A program made the position numbers and the translations under genes. Positions 5,242 through 14,079 of a stretch of 14,465 nt of DNA are shown here, piece by piece. Position 1 is the stretch's first letter. Every line of letters begins with the position of its first letter. The notes under the pieces were generated by a model that was not told the origin of the DNA, searched no databases, and was given only the letters and a program-made list of their open reading frames with translations. This stretch comes from JAPUDQ01 sp964532145 (GTDB lineage: Bacteria; Patescibacteriota; Saccharimonadia; Saccharimonadales; Saccharimonadaceae), in the NCBI GenBank assembly GCA_964532145.1, contig CAZHGM010000022.1, positions 1-14,465 of the forward strand, in the 5' to 3' direction.

Positions 5242-8052
5242 ATGTCAGAAGTCATTCGCGTAGTTGGCGCTCGGGAGCATAATCTCAAAAATATTTCTGT
5301 GGAGATACCACGGGATAAATTAGTTGTGATTACGGGGCTAAGTGGCTCGGGTAAATCTTCGCTTGCATTTGATACGATTTATGCGGAAGGACAGCGGCGC
5401 TATGTAGAGAGCCTGAGTAGCTACGCTCGTCAATTTTTAGGCCTCATGGAGAAGCCCGATGTTGATCAGATCGACGGGCTCAGTCCGGCAATTTCAATTG
5501 ACCAAAAATCAACCAGCCGTAACCCACGTTCGACGGTTGCGACGGTGACAGAAATATATGATTACTTGCGCTTGTTGTATGCCCGTATTGGCGTGCCACA
5601 CTGCCCGGTATGCGGCAAACCTGTTAGCAAACAAACGCCTCAGACGATCGTCGATGCTGTGCGGGAGCTTGGGGATGGCAAGCGCCTCATGCTATTAGCG
5701 CCAGTCGTACAGGATAAGAAAGGCGAATTTGCGCATGTGCCAGAACAGTATGGTCGCAGTGGGTATGCACGAGCGCGCGTTGATGGTGTTATTTATGCAC
5801 TTGATGAGTTCCCTATGCTCGATAAAAAGTTCAAGCATACTATCGAGGTGATTGTCGATAGAGTTGTGAATGATGAGGAATCGACTAGTCGTATTGCGCA
5901 ATCTGTCGAGCAGGCACTGGAGATTGCTAGCGGCATGGTGATTGCGCTGGATGCTGATACGAATGCTGAGCATATGTTTTCGCAGCGATTTGCGTGTGTT
6001 GATCACCCAGATATTGCGATTCCAGAGCTTGAGCCACGACTATTTAGCTTTAATAATCCGATGGGTGCCTGTCCGACCTGTACAGGACTGGGCAGCCGAC
6101 TTGAAGTTGATCCGGAGCTAGTGTTTAACCCAAACCTTACGATTGCTGAAGGAGCGCTCCGACCGTTTAATCGTGTCAACAGTGATGCCTGGTATATGAA
6201 AAAGCTCGCAGTAGTTGGCGATGCTCATGGCTTCTCAATCCACGAGCGTGTCAAAGAACTCTCAGATGATACAATTCAGAAAATTCTCTATGGTACGGGG
6301 AAGCAGAAATATACAGTCAGACTTAGCATGGGGCGTCATTTTGATACAACGTATGAAGGTGTCATCCCAAACCTGGAACGTCGGCATAAAGACACCGATA
6401 GTGATTTTATGCGCCGCGACATCGAACGATTTATGCGCGAACGTGAGTGTTATACCTGCAAAGGTGCTCGACTAAAGCCAGAGGTATTGGCAGTGACTGT
6501 TCATAAACTCTCTATCACTGACGTGATTGATCTAAGCGTTGATGATGCACTAAAGCTTTTCCGTGATGATCTCACATTGACTGAAAATGAGGTGATTATT
6601 GCCAAGCAAATTCTGCGTGAAATTAATGCCCGACTTGGGTTCATGCATGATGTTGGCCTCAGCTATCTTGAGCTGGGTCGAGCTGCTAATACGCTGAGCG
6701 GTGGCGAGGCGCAACGTATACGTTTAGCCACGCAAATTGGTTCAGGGCTACAAGGAGTACTGTATGTACTTGATGAGCCGTCGATTGGCCTGCACCAGCG
6801 AGATAATGATAAACTCATCGCGACTCTCAAGCATTTACGTGATCTCGGCAACACCGTGCTGGTGGTAGAGCATGATGAGGATACGATTCGACAGGCAGAT
6901 TATCTGCTCGATATTGGCCCGGGTGCGGGCGTGCACGGCGGTGAAGTGTGCGCAAGTGGTACACCTAATGAAGTTGCCAAAAATCCACATAGTATTACCG
7001 GCAAATATCTTAGTGGTAAGCTAAAAATAGAAGTCCCCAAAAAACGCCGCAGTGGTAATGGTAAATTACTTCGTGTTATTGGAGCGCGTGAACACAATCT
7101 TAAGAACATTTCAGTTGATATTCCGCTTGGCATGATGACAATTGTGACAGGCGTGAGTGGGTCAGGTAAGTCAACACTTGTTAATGATATCGTTGCTAAA
7201 GAACTAGCCGTACAGCTTAACCGTGCACAGGATGTCGCTGGCCGTCATGATGATATCGAAGGCATTAATCATCTCGATAAGGTTATTACGATTGACCAAT
7301 CGCCAATTGGTCGTACACCACGAAGTAACCCGGCGACGTACACCGGGGTATTTACGACGATACGCGAACTATTTGCCAGTACACCGGAATCAAATATTCG
7401 CGGTTACAAAGCCGGACGGTTTAGCTTTAATGTGCGTGGTGGACGTTGTGAAAACTGTCAGGGTGACGGCATGATCAAAATTGAAATGCACTTCTTGCCA
7501 GATGTCTATGTGCAGTGCGAGGTCTGCAAAGGCAAACGCTATAATCGAGAGGCGCTTGAGATTACCTATAAGGGCCAAACCATTTCCGATATCCTCAACA
7601 TGACGGTAGAGCAAGCGGCGGAATTTTTCGAAAATGTACCCAGCATTAAGAAAAAGATGGATACGCTCGTCGAGGTTGGACTTGGCTATATCACTCTTGG
7701 TCAGCCCGCCACGACATTTTCTGGCGGCGAGGCGCAGCGTATCAAGCTGGCGACTGAGCTAAGCCGCCGCGCAACAGGCAAGACGCTCTACATTCTAGAT
7801 GAACCAACCACAGGGCTACACGCGGCGGATGTCAAAAAACTACTACACGTGCTGCAGGCGCTCGTCAATACTGGCAACAGCATGGTTATTATCGAGCACA
7901 ATCTTGACGTTATCAAATGTGCCGATCACATCATCGATATGGGCCCGGAGGGCGGCGCTGGAGGTGGCCAGGTCATAGCGGAAGGTACTCCTGAGCAAAT
8001 CATAAAAGTATCAGCCTCCTTCACAGGAAAGTACTTGCAGCATTTACTGTAA
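5242..8052 (+). CDS. uvrA: UvrABC excinuclease subunit A
   Basis: UvrA is the dimeric ATPase that finds bulky DNA lesions and loads UvrB in nucleotide excision repair. The 936-residue length is normal. The first ATPase half has Walker A GLSGSGKSS (32-40), ABC signature LSGGEAQ (485-491) and Walker B VLDEPSIGL. The second has Walker A GVSGSGKST (637-645), signature FSGGEAQ (826-832) and ILDEPTTGL. The signature zinc finger CX2CX19CX2C is intact (Cys736, Cys739, Cys759, Cys762). Further CXXC pairs occur near residues 121, 276 and 402. It is expressed from its own promoter, and its stop is one base from the end of the convergent DedA gene. uvrB and uvrC are not in the window. Confidence 0.98.
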   Translation: MSEVIRVVGAREHNLKNISVEIPRDKLVVITGLSGSGKSSLAFDTIYAEGQRRYVESLSSYARQFLGLMEKPDVDQIDGLSPAISIDQKSTSRNPRSTVATVTEIYDYLRLLYARIGVPHCPVCGKPVSKQTPQTIVDAVRELGDGKRLMLLAPVVQDKKGEFAHVPEQYGRSGYARARVDGVIYALDEFPMLDKKFKHTIEVIVDRVVNDEESTSRIAQSVEQALEIASGMVIALDADTNAEHMFSQRFACVDHPDIAIPELEPRLFSFNNPMGACPTCTGLGSRLEVDPELVFNPNLTIAEGALRPFNRVNSDAWYMKKLAVVGDAHGFSIHERVKELSDDTIQKILYGTGKQKYTVRLSMGRHFDTTYEGVIPNLERRHKDTDSDFMRRDIERFMRERECYTCKGARLKPEVLAVTVHKLSITDVIDLSVDDALKLFRDDLTLTENEVIIAKQILREINARLGFMHDVGLSYLELGRAANTLSGGEAQRIRLATQIGSGLQGVLYVLDEPSIGLHQRDNDKLIATLKHLRDLGNTVLVVEHDEDTIRQADYLLDIGPGAGVHGGEVCASGTPNEVAKNPHSITGKYLSGKLKIEVPKKRRSGNGKLLRVIGAREHNLKNISVDIPLGMMTIVTGVSGSGKSTLVNDIVAKELAVQLNRAQDVAGRHDDIEGINHLDKVITIDQSPIGRTPRSNPATYTGVFTTIRELFASTPESNIRGYKAGRFSFNVRGGRCENCQGDGMIKIEMHFLPDVYVQCEVCKGKRYNREALEITYKGQTISDILNMTVEQAAEFFENVPSIKKKMDTLVEVGLGYITLGQPATTFSGGEAQRIKLATELSRRATGKTLYILDEPTTGLHAADVKKLLHVLQALVNTGNSMVIIEHNLDVIKCADHIIDMGPEGGAGGGQVIAEGTPEQIIKVSASFTGKYLQHLL

Positions 8053-8053
8053 A

Positions 8054-8710
8054 TTATTTTTTGCGACCGCTAAATACGATTGCAAGCTCGCGCTTAGTAC
8101 CTTCGATAACTGCTCGACGGCGGTTAGCATCTTTGAGCATGTGGACGATCATTGGTGAGATGCTGAGTAGAATGATAATGATAGCGGCGGCTTCAACATT
8201 GATACCCATGTCATGCAAAATCTTACCAGCAAAATAGCCGAGATAGGTGAACCCTGCCGTCCATACGGCAGCACCGATGATATTGTAGATGATAAACTCG
8301 CGATATTTCATTTTGCTGATCCCGGCAACAATCGGTACAAATGTACGGACAAACGGAATAAAGCATGCCAGGATAATCGTGACGGGCCCGTACTTTTCGT
8401 AAAACAGCTCGGCGCGGATAAGGTTTTCCTTGCGGAAAAAGCGTGTATTCTCGCGCTCAAACAGCCTGCGGCCGACTTTCTTGCCGAAAAGATAGCCCGT
8501 ACTCTGCCCGAGCGACGCAGCAAGAAATAACATGAAAACAAACAAATGGATATTGATCGCGAAGATGCCTTGTTGCACGAGGAATCCCGCCGTAAACAGC
8601 AAACTGTCCCCAGGTAGGAAAAAACCGACGAGCAGACCAGACTCCGCATAGATCACGCATAAAACGGCGATCCAACCGAGGTTGGTGATAAAGTTGAGTA
8701 GTGCTTCCAT
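8054..8710 (-). CDS. DedA-family (VTT domain) integral membrane protein
   Basis: The 218-residue protein has the DedA hallmarks: an early ESGLLVGFFLPGDSLLF segment (23-39) with the acidic residue before the re-entrant loop, and a PFVRTFVPIVAG arginine motif in the second repeat, with several hydrophobic helices ending in a basic tail (KDANRRRAVIEGTKRE). DedA proteins help maintain membrane potential and lipid distribution; some flip undecaprenyl phosphate or phosphatidylethanolamine. The exact cargo cannot be told here. The ATG at 8708-8710 lies 9 bases after a TACAAT box (8720-8725, minus strand) preceded by TG-A, an extended -10. Confidence 0.93.
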   Translation of the reverse strand: MEALLNFITNLGWIAVLCVIYAESGLLVGFFLPGDSLLFTAGFLVQQGIFAINIHLFVFMLFLAASLGQSTGYLFGKKVGRRLFERENTRFFRKENLIRAELFYEKYGPVTIILACFIPFVRTFVPIVAGISKMKYREFIIYNIIGAAVWTAGFTYLGYFAGKILHDMGINVEAAAIIIILLSISPMIVHMLKDANRRRAVIEGTKRELAIVFSGRKK

Positions 8711-8719
8711 CTACGCTTC

Positions 8720-8728
8720 ATTGTATCA
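8720..8728 (-). promoter_or_regulatory. Extended -10 promoter of the DedA gene
   Basis: TGATACAAT on the minus strand, 9 bases before the ATG; no clear -35, which an extended -10 can compensate for. Confidence 0.5.
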
Positions 8729-8787
8729 CGCTTGCATGATTGCAAAATTGTTTACCTTTTCGAACGATCGTCATGAAAAGTAAACTA

Positions 8788-8816
8788 TTTTCATAACGCG
8801 AAAAATAATGTACAAT
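8788..8816 (+). promoter_or_regulatory. Promoter of the L25 gene
   Basis: TTTTCA (8788-8793) and TACAAT (8811-8816) with a 17-bp spacer. Unlike most genes here it gives a leader of about 45 bases. Confidence 0.5.
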
Positions 8817-8866
8817 GAAATAATTATAAAACTCCGTAAAGGTATTCTTCGGAAAGGAGAAGAGAG

Positions 8867-9619
8867 ATGGGAGACAAGATTACTCTCAAAGTTGATGCAC
8901 GTGATGTGCATGGTAAAAAAGTAAAGCAACTTCGTCGCGACGGTATTGTGCCAGCCGTGGTATACGGTCCAGGTATGGAGCCGGTGACCGTACAGATCGA
9001 CCAGGTTGTGATGGGCAAAGTATATGCCGCTGCCGGTAAACACACGCCGGTACATATCGCGCTAGATGGCAAGAAAAAAATCGCGATGATCAAAGATGTC
9101 GAAGTTGATAATGTGAAACGTCGTATTAATCACGTGTCATTCCATGCTGTCCGCCAAAATAAACCGATTGAGGCTGAAGTGCCGATTCGTTTGGTTGGGG
9201 AAGGTGAAAGTGAAGCCGAAAAAGCTGGGCTTATCGTGCTACAGACACTTGATACTATCGAGGTCAAAGCTCTGCCGCTTGATCTGCCTGACGCACTCGA
9301 AGTTTCAATCGCTCATTTGAAGGAAGCTGGCGAGCGAATTATTGTAAGTGATATTAAAATTCCGGAAAATGTCGAGATCGTTGACAATGATGACGGCCGC
9401 AGCGATGAGGATATGAGCGAGGAAGAAATTGAAGCTGCCGAAGCGAACAACATTATGAACCAAGTTGTGGCTAGCGTCTGGGAACCAAGCGCATTGCAGG
9501 CTCAGAACGAAGCTGCCGCTGGTGACGCTGAAGACGAGTCAGAAGTAGAGTCAGAAAATGGTGAAGAAGCTTCTGCTGAAAACACTGAAGGTGACAAGGC
9601 AGGCGATAAAAAAGAATAA
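8867..9619 (+). CDS. rplY: 50S ribosomal protein L25 (Ctc/TL5 type)
   Basis: L25 binds 5S rRNA in the central protuberance of the large subunit. The 250-residue product is the long CTC/TL5 form. An N-terminal 5S-binding domain (about 1-95; ARDVHGKKVKQLRRDGIVPAVVYG is the family start) is followed by the beta-rich C-terminal domain (about 98-185, with PIRLVGEGESEAEKAG and VSDIKIPENVEI). A very acidic tail follows (about 185-250, mostly Glu, Asp, Ala), probably disordered, common in long L25 proteins but unusually long here. Translation is set by a strong AAGGAG (8854-8859), 7 bases before the ATG, in contrast to the leaderless genes around it, fitting a highly expressed ribosomal gene. Confidence 0.95.
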   Translation: MGDKITLKVDARDVHGKKVKQLRRDGIVPAVVYGPGMEPVTVQIDQVVMGKVYAAAGKHTPVHIALDGKKKIAMIKDVEVDNVKRRINHVSFHAVRQNKPIEAEVPIRLVGEGESEAEKAGLIVLQTLDTIEVKALPLDLPDALEVSIAHLKEAGERIIVSDIKIPENVEIVDNDDGRSDEDMSEEEIEAAEANNIMNQVVASVWEPSALQAQNEAAAGDAEDESEVESENGEEASAENTEGDKAGDKKE

Positions 9620-9630
9620 AATAGTCTCAT

Positions 9631-9667
9631 AATAAAAATATGCCGCATCTCGTGGCATATTTTTATT
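9631..9667. terminator. Bidirectional intrinsic terminator between L25 and the ABC exporter
   Basis: A 14-bp perfect stem (9631-9644 with 9654-9667) has A-rich and T-rich outer halves, so it gives a T run in both directions. It overlaps the last codons of the ABC gene. Confidence 0.85.
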
Positions 9668-11435
9668 CCTCAATAAACCCGCCGCTTTGGTGTGTCCAGA
9701 GTTTGGCGTAGATGCCATTTTGTTTTAGTAGCTGTGCGTGCGTGCCGTCTTCGACGATACGGCCGTGGTCAAGCACGACGATGCGGTCGAGTTTGGCAAT
9801 GGTGCTGAGACGATGTGCGATGACGATGCTGGTGCGGTCTTTCATGAGGGCGCCGAGCGATTGCTGGATAAGTTTTTCTGATTCGCTGTCGAGCGCGCTC
9901 GTTGCTTCATCAAGGATGAGTATCGGAGCGTTTTTTAGAATTGCGCGGGCGATAGCGATGCGCTGGCGCTGTCCGCCACTCAGTTTGATGCCGCGTTCAC
10001 CGACGGTCGTATCCAGACCATCCGGCAATTCCTGGATAAATTCCCAGGCGTTCGCTTGTTTGGCAGCTAAAATGATCTCATCTTCATTTGCATTCTCATG
10101 GCCGTACGCGATATTTTCCCGGAGTGTACGATGAAACAGCAGCGGCTCTTGTGGAACATATGAAATATTTTCCCGAAGACTTTTTTGGGTTATATCGCGA
10201 ATGTCGTGACCATCGATGGTGATGGAGCCACCGGTCGCATCATTGAAACGCAGCAGTAGCTGGATGACGGTGGACTTGCCGGCACCGCTGTGCCCCACCA
10301 AACCAATCTTCCGACCCGCTGGGATGGCAAGTGACATGTCATGTATAACATCACTAATGCCGTCATCATAACGAAACGACATACTCCGGAATTCGATGTT
10401 GCCTTTGCTGTGTTGAAGTGACGTGGCTTGCGGCCGGTCTTCGACATGATTGGGAGTCAAAAGCATCTCTGTCATCGGCTGGGCTTCGAGGAATGCCTGG
10501 TCATAGCCGTTGATGATATCGCCTAGGGCGAATAGCTGCGATCCGATGCGCTGCATGTAGGCGAGGATAAAAATACCTGTCGCGAGATTCATCGCGCCAT
10601 TTCGTATCAGGTACGCGGAGACCGCGATCGACAGAACCTGGGTAAAGACCATGAGAAGTACTCGTACCGACCCTTCCGTCATCGCAAAGCCGATATCCTT
10701 TTTATATATGTGGCTGAATTTGTCGGTAAGTTTACTGATCGTTTTGGTTTCTCGTGTCTCACCAGCGTAACTACGTACGACGAGATTGTTGGTAAGTGCA
10801 TCAGCGACCTCACCATGTATGGTAGCAACGAGTGATTTCCTCTCATGACGCCACTCCGCGCGATGACGAGCACTCCAGCGAATCTCGAGCGATAAAATAA
10901 CGATGAATAGAAATAGTATCAAACTGACAAGCCAGGATGTCAGGGCGACGATGACAAGTCCGCTTCCGACTGTCAGTACAAAACTAAGTGTGCGAATAAT
11001 GAATAGGTCCTGTATAGAAATATAGCTTCTCACGAAATCGATGTATTTGCTCGTCATAGCACCGATTTTTTGATTTACGAAAAACGCGTTGTCTTTTTGG
11101 ATGAGAGCGGAGAATGTTGCATTGCGCAGTTCTTTCAGCATGAAACTTTCCTGATGAACCATCGCGCGAAAGCCGACATAATTCAAAATCGCGCCTACCG
11201 CCCCTGTTGCTGCAGACAGCCACAGGAATATGTCGATTTTTTGCCCCCCACTCATAATTTCCCCAATAGCCTGGCTTAGCAGAAATGGCAGGATGCTGTC
11301 GATGATGGCCGCAGCGACCGGAATGGAGACAAGCATCACCAGTGCGGTAGGCAAGTTGAGTCTCACGTAACGCCAATACAAACCAAGCGTTTCTTTCACG
11401 AGAAGGGATGGTTGGTTCATTTTTTGTTTGGACAC
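9663..11435 (-). CDS. ABC exporter half-transporter (fused membrane and ATPase domains)
   Basis: The 590-residue protein joins an N-terminal six-helix exporter domain (about 25-320) to an ATPase domain. The latter has Walker A GHSGAGKST (near 382), Q-loop SYVPQEPLLF, signature LSGGQRQRIAIARA (near 485), Walker B ILILDEATSALD (near 505) and H-loop IAHRLSTI (near 540). It should work as a homodimer, or with a partner not in this window, moving lipids, peptides or drugs outward; the substrate is not readable. The GTG start at 11433-11435 is supported by AAAGGA five bases upstream; the next ATG (11420) is too far from that site. It diverges from trhO. Confidence 0.95.
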   Translation of the reverse strand: MSKQKMNQPSLLVKETLGLYWRYVRLNLPTALVMLVSIPVAAAIIDSILPFLLSQAIGEIMSGGQKIDIFLWLSAATGAVGAILNYVGFRAMVHQESFMLKELRNATFSALIQKDNAFFVNQKIGAMTSKYIDFVRSYISIQDLFIIRTLSFVLTVGSGLVIVALTSWLVSLILFLFIVILSLEIRWSARHRAEWRHERKSLVATIHGEVADALTNNLVVRSYAGETRETKTISKLTDKFSHIYKKDIGFAMTEGSVRVLLMVFTQVLSIAVSAYLIRNGAMNLATGIFILAYMQRIGSQLFALGDIINGYDQAFLEAQPMTEMLLTPNHVEDRPQATSLQHSKGNIEFRSMSFRYDDGISDVIHDMSLAIPAGRKIGLVGHSGAGKSTVIQLLLRFNDATGGSITIDGHDIRDITQKSLRENISYVPQEPLLFHRTLRENIAYGHENANEDEIILAAKQANAWEFIQELPDGLDTTVGERGIKLSGGQRQRIAIARAILKNAPILILDEATSALDSESEKLIQQSLGALMKDRTSIVIAHRLSTIAKLDRIVVLDHGRIVEDGTHAQLLKQNGIYAKLWTHQSGGFIEE

Positions 11436-11457
11436 TAAAATCCTTTCGTTATTAATT

Positions 11458-11463
11458 AGTATA
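11458..11463 (-). promoter_or_regulatory. Probable -10 box of the ABC exporter gene
   Basis: TATACT on the minus strand, 22 bases before the GTG, leaving room for its Shine-Dalgarno site. No clear -35. Confidence 0.4.
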
Positions 11464-11558
11464 TAAGTGATTCAGTGCAATTGCTATTGGTTGGGCGCGT
11501 CCCAACGTTAGTGCGAGTAGAGGTCGCGCGGTGGCGACATAGTTTTATAAGTATACGA

Positions 11559-11564
11559 TATAAT
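11559..11564 (+). promoter_or_regulatory. -10 box of the trhO operon; sets the trhO start
   Basis: A consensus TATAAT 9 bases before the ATG at 11574. The longer frame from 11475 starts upstream of this promoter, so it would not be on this transcript. Confidence 0.6.
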
Positions 11565-11573
11565 ATAAAGGAA

Positions 11574-12464
11574 ATGCAAAAAGTTTTGTTGTATTACAAA
11601 TTTACTCCCGTGAAAGACCCGGATGTTTTGAAACTATGGCAAAAGACGCTGTGCGACAGTTTGAACCTGCGCGGCCGGATACTGGTGAGCGTGCATGGCA
11701 TCAACGGCACGGTCGGCGGCGATCTTAAAGACCTTAAAGCATACATCAAAGCAACCAAACAGTTTCCGGGCTTCAAAGATATTTTGTGGAAATGGAGCGA
11801 GGGCGGGAGCGATAACTTCCCGCGTATGAGCGTCAAGGTCAAAAAAGAACTGGTGGCATTCGACGCGGCTGATGAGACGATCGTCGACGAAAAAGGTGTC
11901 GTGGGCGGCGGGCCGCATCTCAAACCTGAGCAAGTAAACGAGATGGTTGAGAAGTTCGGTAATGATGTCGTATTTTTTGATGGGCGAAATCAATATGAAG
12001 CCAAGGTCGGCCGGTTTAAAAACGCGATTGTGCCTGACACGCGCACTAGCCGTGATTTCATCCGCGAGCTTGAGAGCGGCAAATACGACGATATCAAGCA
12101 GAAAAAAGTTGTGACGTATTGTACGGGCGGAGTCCGCTGCGAGCTGCTCAGTGCCATGATGAAAAAACGAGGGTTCAAAGACGTCTACCAGATCGACGGC
12201 GGCATTGTGAAATACGGCGAAAAATACGGCGACGATGGACTCTGGGAAGGAAACTTATACGTGTTCGACGGTCGGATGGGTATGAATTTTTCCGACCACG
12301 CCAAAACTATAGGTGAGTGTATTCATTGCGGCGGCAAGACCAGCAACTACGAAAACTGCGCCGAGCCCCAGTGTAACGAATTAGTTTTGATATGTGAAAA
12401 TTGTAAACAGGAGCGTGCAAAATTATTCCATACTAAAATGTGTGAAGAGAAAGTCGCTGTATAA
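11574..12464 (+). CDS. trhO: tRNA U34 hydroxylase, rhodanese family
   Basis: TrhO (YceA) makes 5-hydroxyuridine at the wobble position of several tRNAs, using oxygen. From the ATG at 11574 the product has 296 residues, in the family's usual range. An N-terminal acylphosphatase-like domain (about 1-95, with VSVHGINGTVGG at 38-49) is followed by a rhodanese domain carrying the family-specific active loop YCTGGVRCE (182-190, catalytic Cys183). A C-terminal cysteine-rich segment comes last (Cys249, Cys252, Cys262, Cys267, Cys274, Cys277), probably a metal site. The longer frame from 11475 adds 33 residues unlike the family and begins before the promoter. It is the first gene of a four-gene run; its stop overlaps the next ATG by one base (TAATG). 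Confidence 0.93.
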   Translation: MQKVLLYYKFTPVKDPDVLKLWQKTLCDSLNLRGRILVSVHGINGTVGGDLKDLKAYIKATKQFPGFKDILWKWSEGGSDNFPRMSVKVKKELVAFDAADETIVDEKGVVGGGPHLKPEQVNEMVEKFGNDVVFFDGRNQYEAKVGRFKNAIVPDTRTSRDFIRELESGKYDDIKQKKVVTYCTGGVRCELLSAMMKKRGFKDVYQIDGGIVKYGEKYGDDGLWEGNLYVFDGRMGMNFSDHAKTIGECIHCGGKTSNYENCAEPQCNELVLICENCKQERAKLFHTKMCEEKVAV

Positions 12465-13027
12465 TGCCGCATATTCACAACCAACCAAATCAACATGATA
12501 CGACAATCGGCACATATATTGTGATGTTGGATGACATAGAGCCGAAATTTTTGCTTCATATGCATAAAAAATTTGGTAAGATCATTCAGTTAGGCGGCCA
12601 CGTCGAGCTAGATGAAACACCATGGCAAACAGTTGCTCATGAGTTGATCGAAGAGAGCGGATATTCACTTGATGAGCTCAGCGTTCTCCAGCCATTTAAA
12701 GAACAGACACATATAGACAATGTGGTCGTCGCGCCGGTTCCGTTTATTCTCAACACATTTAAAGTCAATGACGAGCATTACCATGATGATTTGGGTTTTG
12801 TGTTTGTCGCTAAGCAAAAACCAAAGTCATTGCCGCAAGAAGGTGAATCATCCGACCTGAGGTGGTTGACAATAGACGCCATGAAAAAAATGAAAGAAAA
12901 AGGTGAAATATCTCAAAACATCATTGATCTATGCTCGGCGATCAATGAAATTGCTATTGGAAAGTATTATCAAATATCAGCAACCACTTACTCGTTAGAT
13001 AAGCCCGAAAAGACAGGTCTGGAGTGA
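12464..13027 (+). CDS. Nudix hydrolase, second of the window
   Basis: The 187-residue protein has a Nudix box at 45-67 (GHVELDETPWQTVAHELIEE, then SGY). The helix carries the metal-binding Glu60, Glu63 and Glu64, but the usual Arg before the first Glu is His59. That substitution is tolerated in some subfamilies, so activity is likely but not certain. The domain runs to about residue 145, and the C-terminal part is unassigned. Its start overlaps the trhO stop, so the two are translationally coupled. Substrate unknown; the setting, between tRNA-modifying and tRNA-editing genes, hints at a housecleaning role. It is not closely similar to the other Nudix gene (1174-1575). Confidence 0.9.
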   Translation: MPHIHNQPNQHDTTIGTYIVMLDDIEPKFLLHMHKKFGKIIQLGGHVELDETPWQTVAHELIEESGYSLDELSVLQPFKEQTHIDNVVVAPVPFILNTFKVNDEHYHDDLGFVFVAKQKPKSLPQEGESSDLRWLTIDAMKKMKEKGEISQNIIDLCSAINEIAIGKYYQISATTYSLDKPEKTGLE

Positions 13028-13031
13028 TATC

Positions 13032-13532
13032 ATGGCGTCGATTCTGATGGAAAAAGTAAAGCAGTATATCACTAAATATGATTTGACGGTCGAAGAGCTG
13101 CCCTGTGATTCTGATTTTGCAGACACCGCGTCATTTTGTGAAAAGTATGGATTTTCACTTGAGCAATCGGCGAATACGATCATCGTCATGTCAAAAAAAG
13201 TCGATCCAGTAAAGTACGCTGTTTGCGTTGTGCTGGCTTCGACTCGTCTCGATGTCAATAAAAAAGTAACGAAGCTTCTCGGTGTAAAGCGTGCTTCGTT
13301 TGCCGACGCGGAGATGACAAAGCGATTAACTGATATGGAAATAGGCGGTGTTGTAGCAGTCGGCATCGATGATTTGCCAATTTTTATTGACGAGCATGTT
13401 CTGTGTCAGAAAAAAATAATCATGGGCGGTGGCAATAGGACGAGCAAGATCGTATTGCAACCTGATGAACTGCGTAAACTGCAGAATGTGAGTGTCGTTG
13501 ATATGACAGTAGGTGCTGATGAACACATCTAA
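13032..13532 (+). CDS. YbaK/ProX-type aminoacyl-tRNA editing domain protein
   Basis: The 166-residue protein matches the YbaK/EbsC fold, stand-alone enzymes that remove the wrong amino acid from tRNA (for instance Cys from tRNA-Pro). The recognisable parts are the mid-domain YAVCVVLASTRLDVNKKVTKLLG, written here in two overlapping parts as YAVCVVLASTRLD and VNKKVTKLLG (about 57-79), the GGVVAVGIDDLPIFIDE stretch, and the C-terminal GGGNRTSKIVLQPDEL, which corresponds to the family's GGG..R....L.P.EL motif. Which tRNA it edits cannot be decided. GGAG (13021-13024) lies 7 bases before the ATG and 1 base before the end of the preceding gene. Confidence 0.85.
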   Translation: MASILMEKVKQYITKYDLTVEELPCDSDFADTASFCEKYGFSLEQSANTIIVMSKKVDPVKYAVCVVLASTRLDVNKKVTKLLGVKRASFADAEMTKRLTDMEIGGVVAVGIDDLPIFIDEHVLCQKKIIMGGGNRTSKIVLQPDELRKLQNVSVVDMTVGADEHI

Positions 13533-14064
13533 ATTTACTCGTTTTGGCAATCCGATTTTGCGAAGGGTTGCACCGCGGTTGAGCGACGAAGAAATCCGAT
13601 CAAGTGAAATTCAGCAGTTCATAACTGAAATGCGTGAAACCGTCGAGAAGGAAAAAGCTGGTGTCGGACTGGCGGCGCCGCAAGTCGGTGTCAGCATAGC
13701 ACTGGCGCTCATCTCGATCAAACCAACACCGAATCGTCCCGATCGTGAGCGATTCGAAAGTATCATTATCAATCCTAGCTACGTAGGAATTGGTCGTCGA
13801 ATAGGCATGTGGGAGGGATGTATTAGCACTGGCCGTGGCAACGACACCTTGTTTGGAAAAGCGTTACGCTATCGAAAAATTAGGGCAAGGTGGACTGATA
13901 GTCAATGCATCCGCCATGATGAAATTCTCGACGGATTTGTTGCCCATGTTTTCCAGCACGAGACAGATCATTTGCAGGGCATACTGTTCGTTGATCGAGT
14001 GAGGGATAACAAAACACTCATCATGGCGGATGAGTATCGTAAACGCATCATGGATAAAGCATAG
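13519..14064 (+). CDS. def: Peptide deformylase
   Basis: Removes the formyl group from the N-terminal Met of new proteins. All three metal-site motifs are present in the 181-residue reading: GVGLAAPQ (48-55), EGCIS (99-103, Cys101 a metal ligand) and HETDH (147-151, two His ligands and the catalytic Glu148). The family usually has HEIDH or HExDH; Thr at the variable place is acceptable. The ATG at 13519 is preferred over an in-frame GTG at 13513 because AGG lies just before it. It overlaps the editing gene by 14 bases, another coupling sign. The first 20 residues match the family opening (FGNPILRRVAPRL). Confidence 0.95.
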   Translation: MNTSKFTRFGNPILRRVAPRLSDEEIRSSEIQQFITEMRETVEKEKAGVGLAAPQVGVSIALALISIKPTPNRPDRERFESIIINPSYVGIGRRIGMWEGCISTGRGNDTLFGKALRYRKIRARWTDSQCIRHDEILDGFVAHVFQHETDHLQGILFVDRVRDNKTLIMADEYRKRIMDKA

Positions 14065-14070
14065 TATACT
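14065..14070 (+). promoter_or_regulatory. -10 box for the Cys-rich small protein
   Basis: TATACT begins right after the deformylase stop and lies 9 bases before the ATG at 14080. The -35 is not convincing. Confidence 0.45.
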
Positions 14071-14079
14071 GTAGGCAGT

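Noticed and set aside
8050..8090. Terminator between uvrA and the DedA gene
   Set aside because: There is a T run but no clear stem before it; the two genes simply converge with one base between.
11475..11573. Upstream extension of the trhO frame (33 extra codons)
   Set aside because: It begins before the TATAAT box and adds residues not matching the family, whose N-terminus starts at the later ATG.
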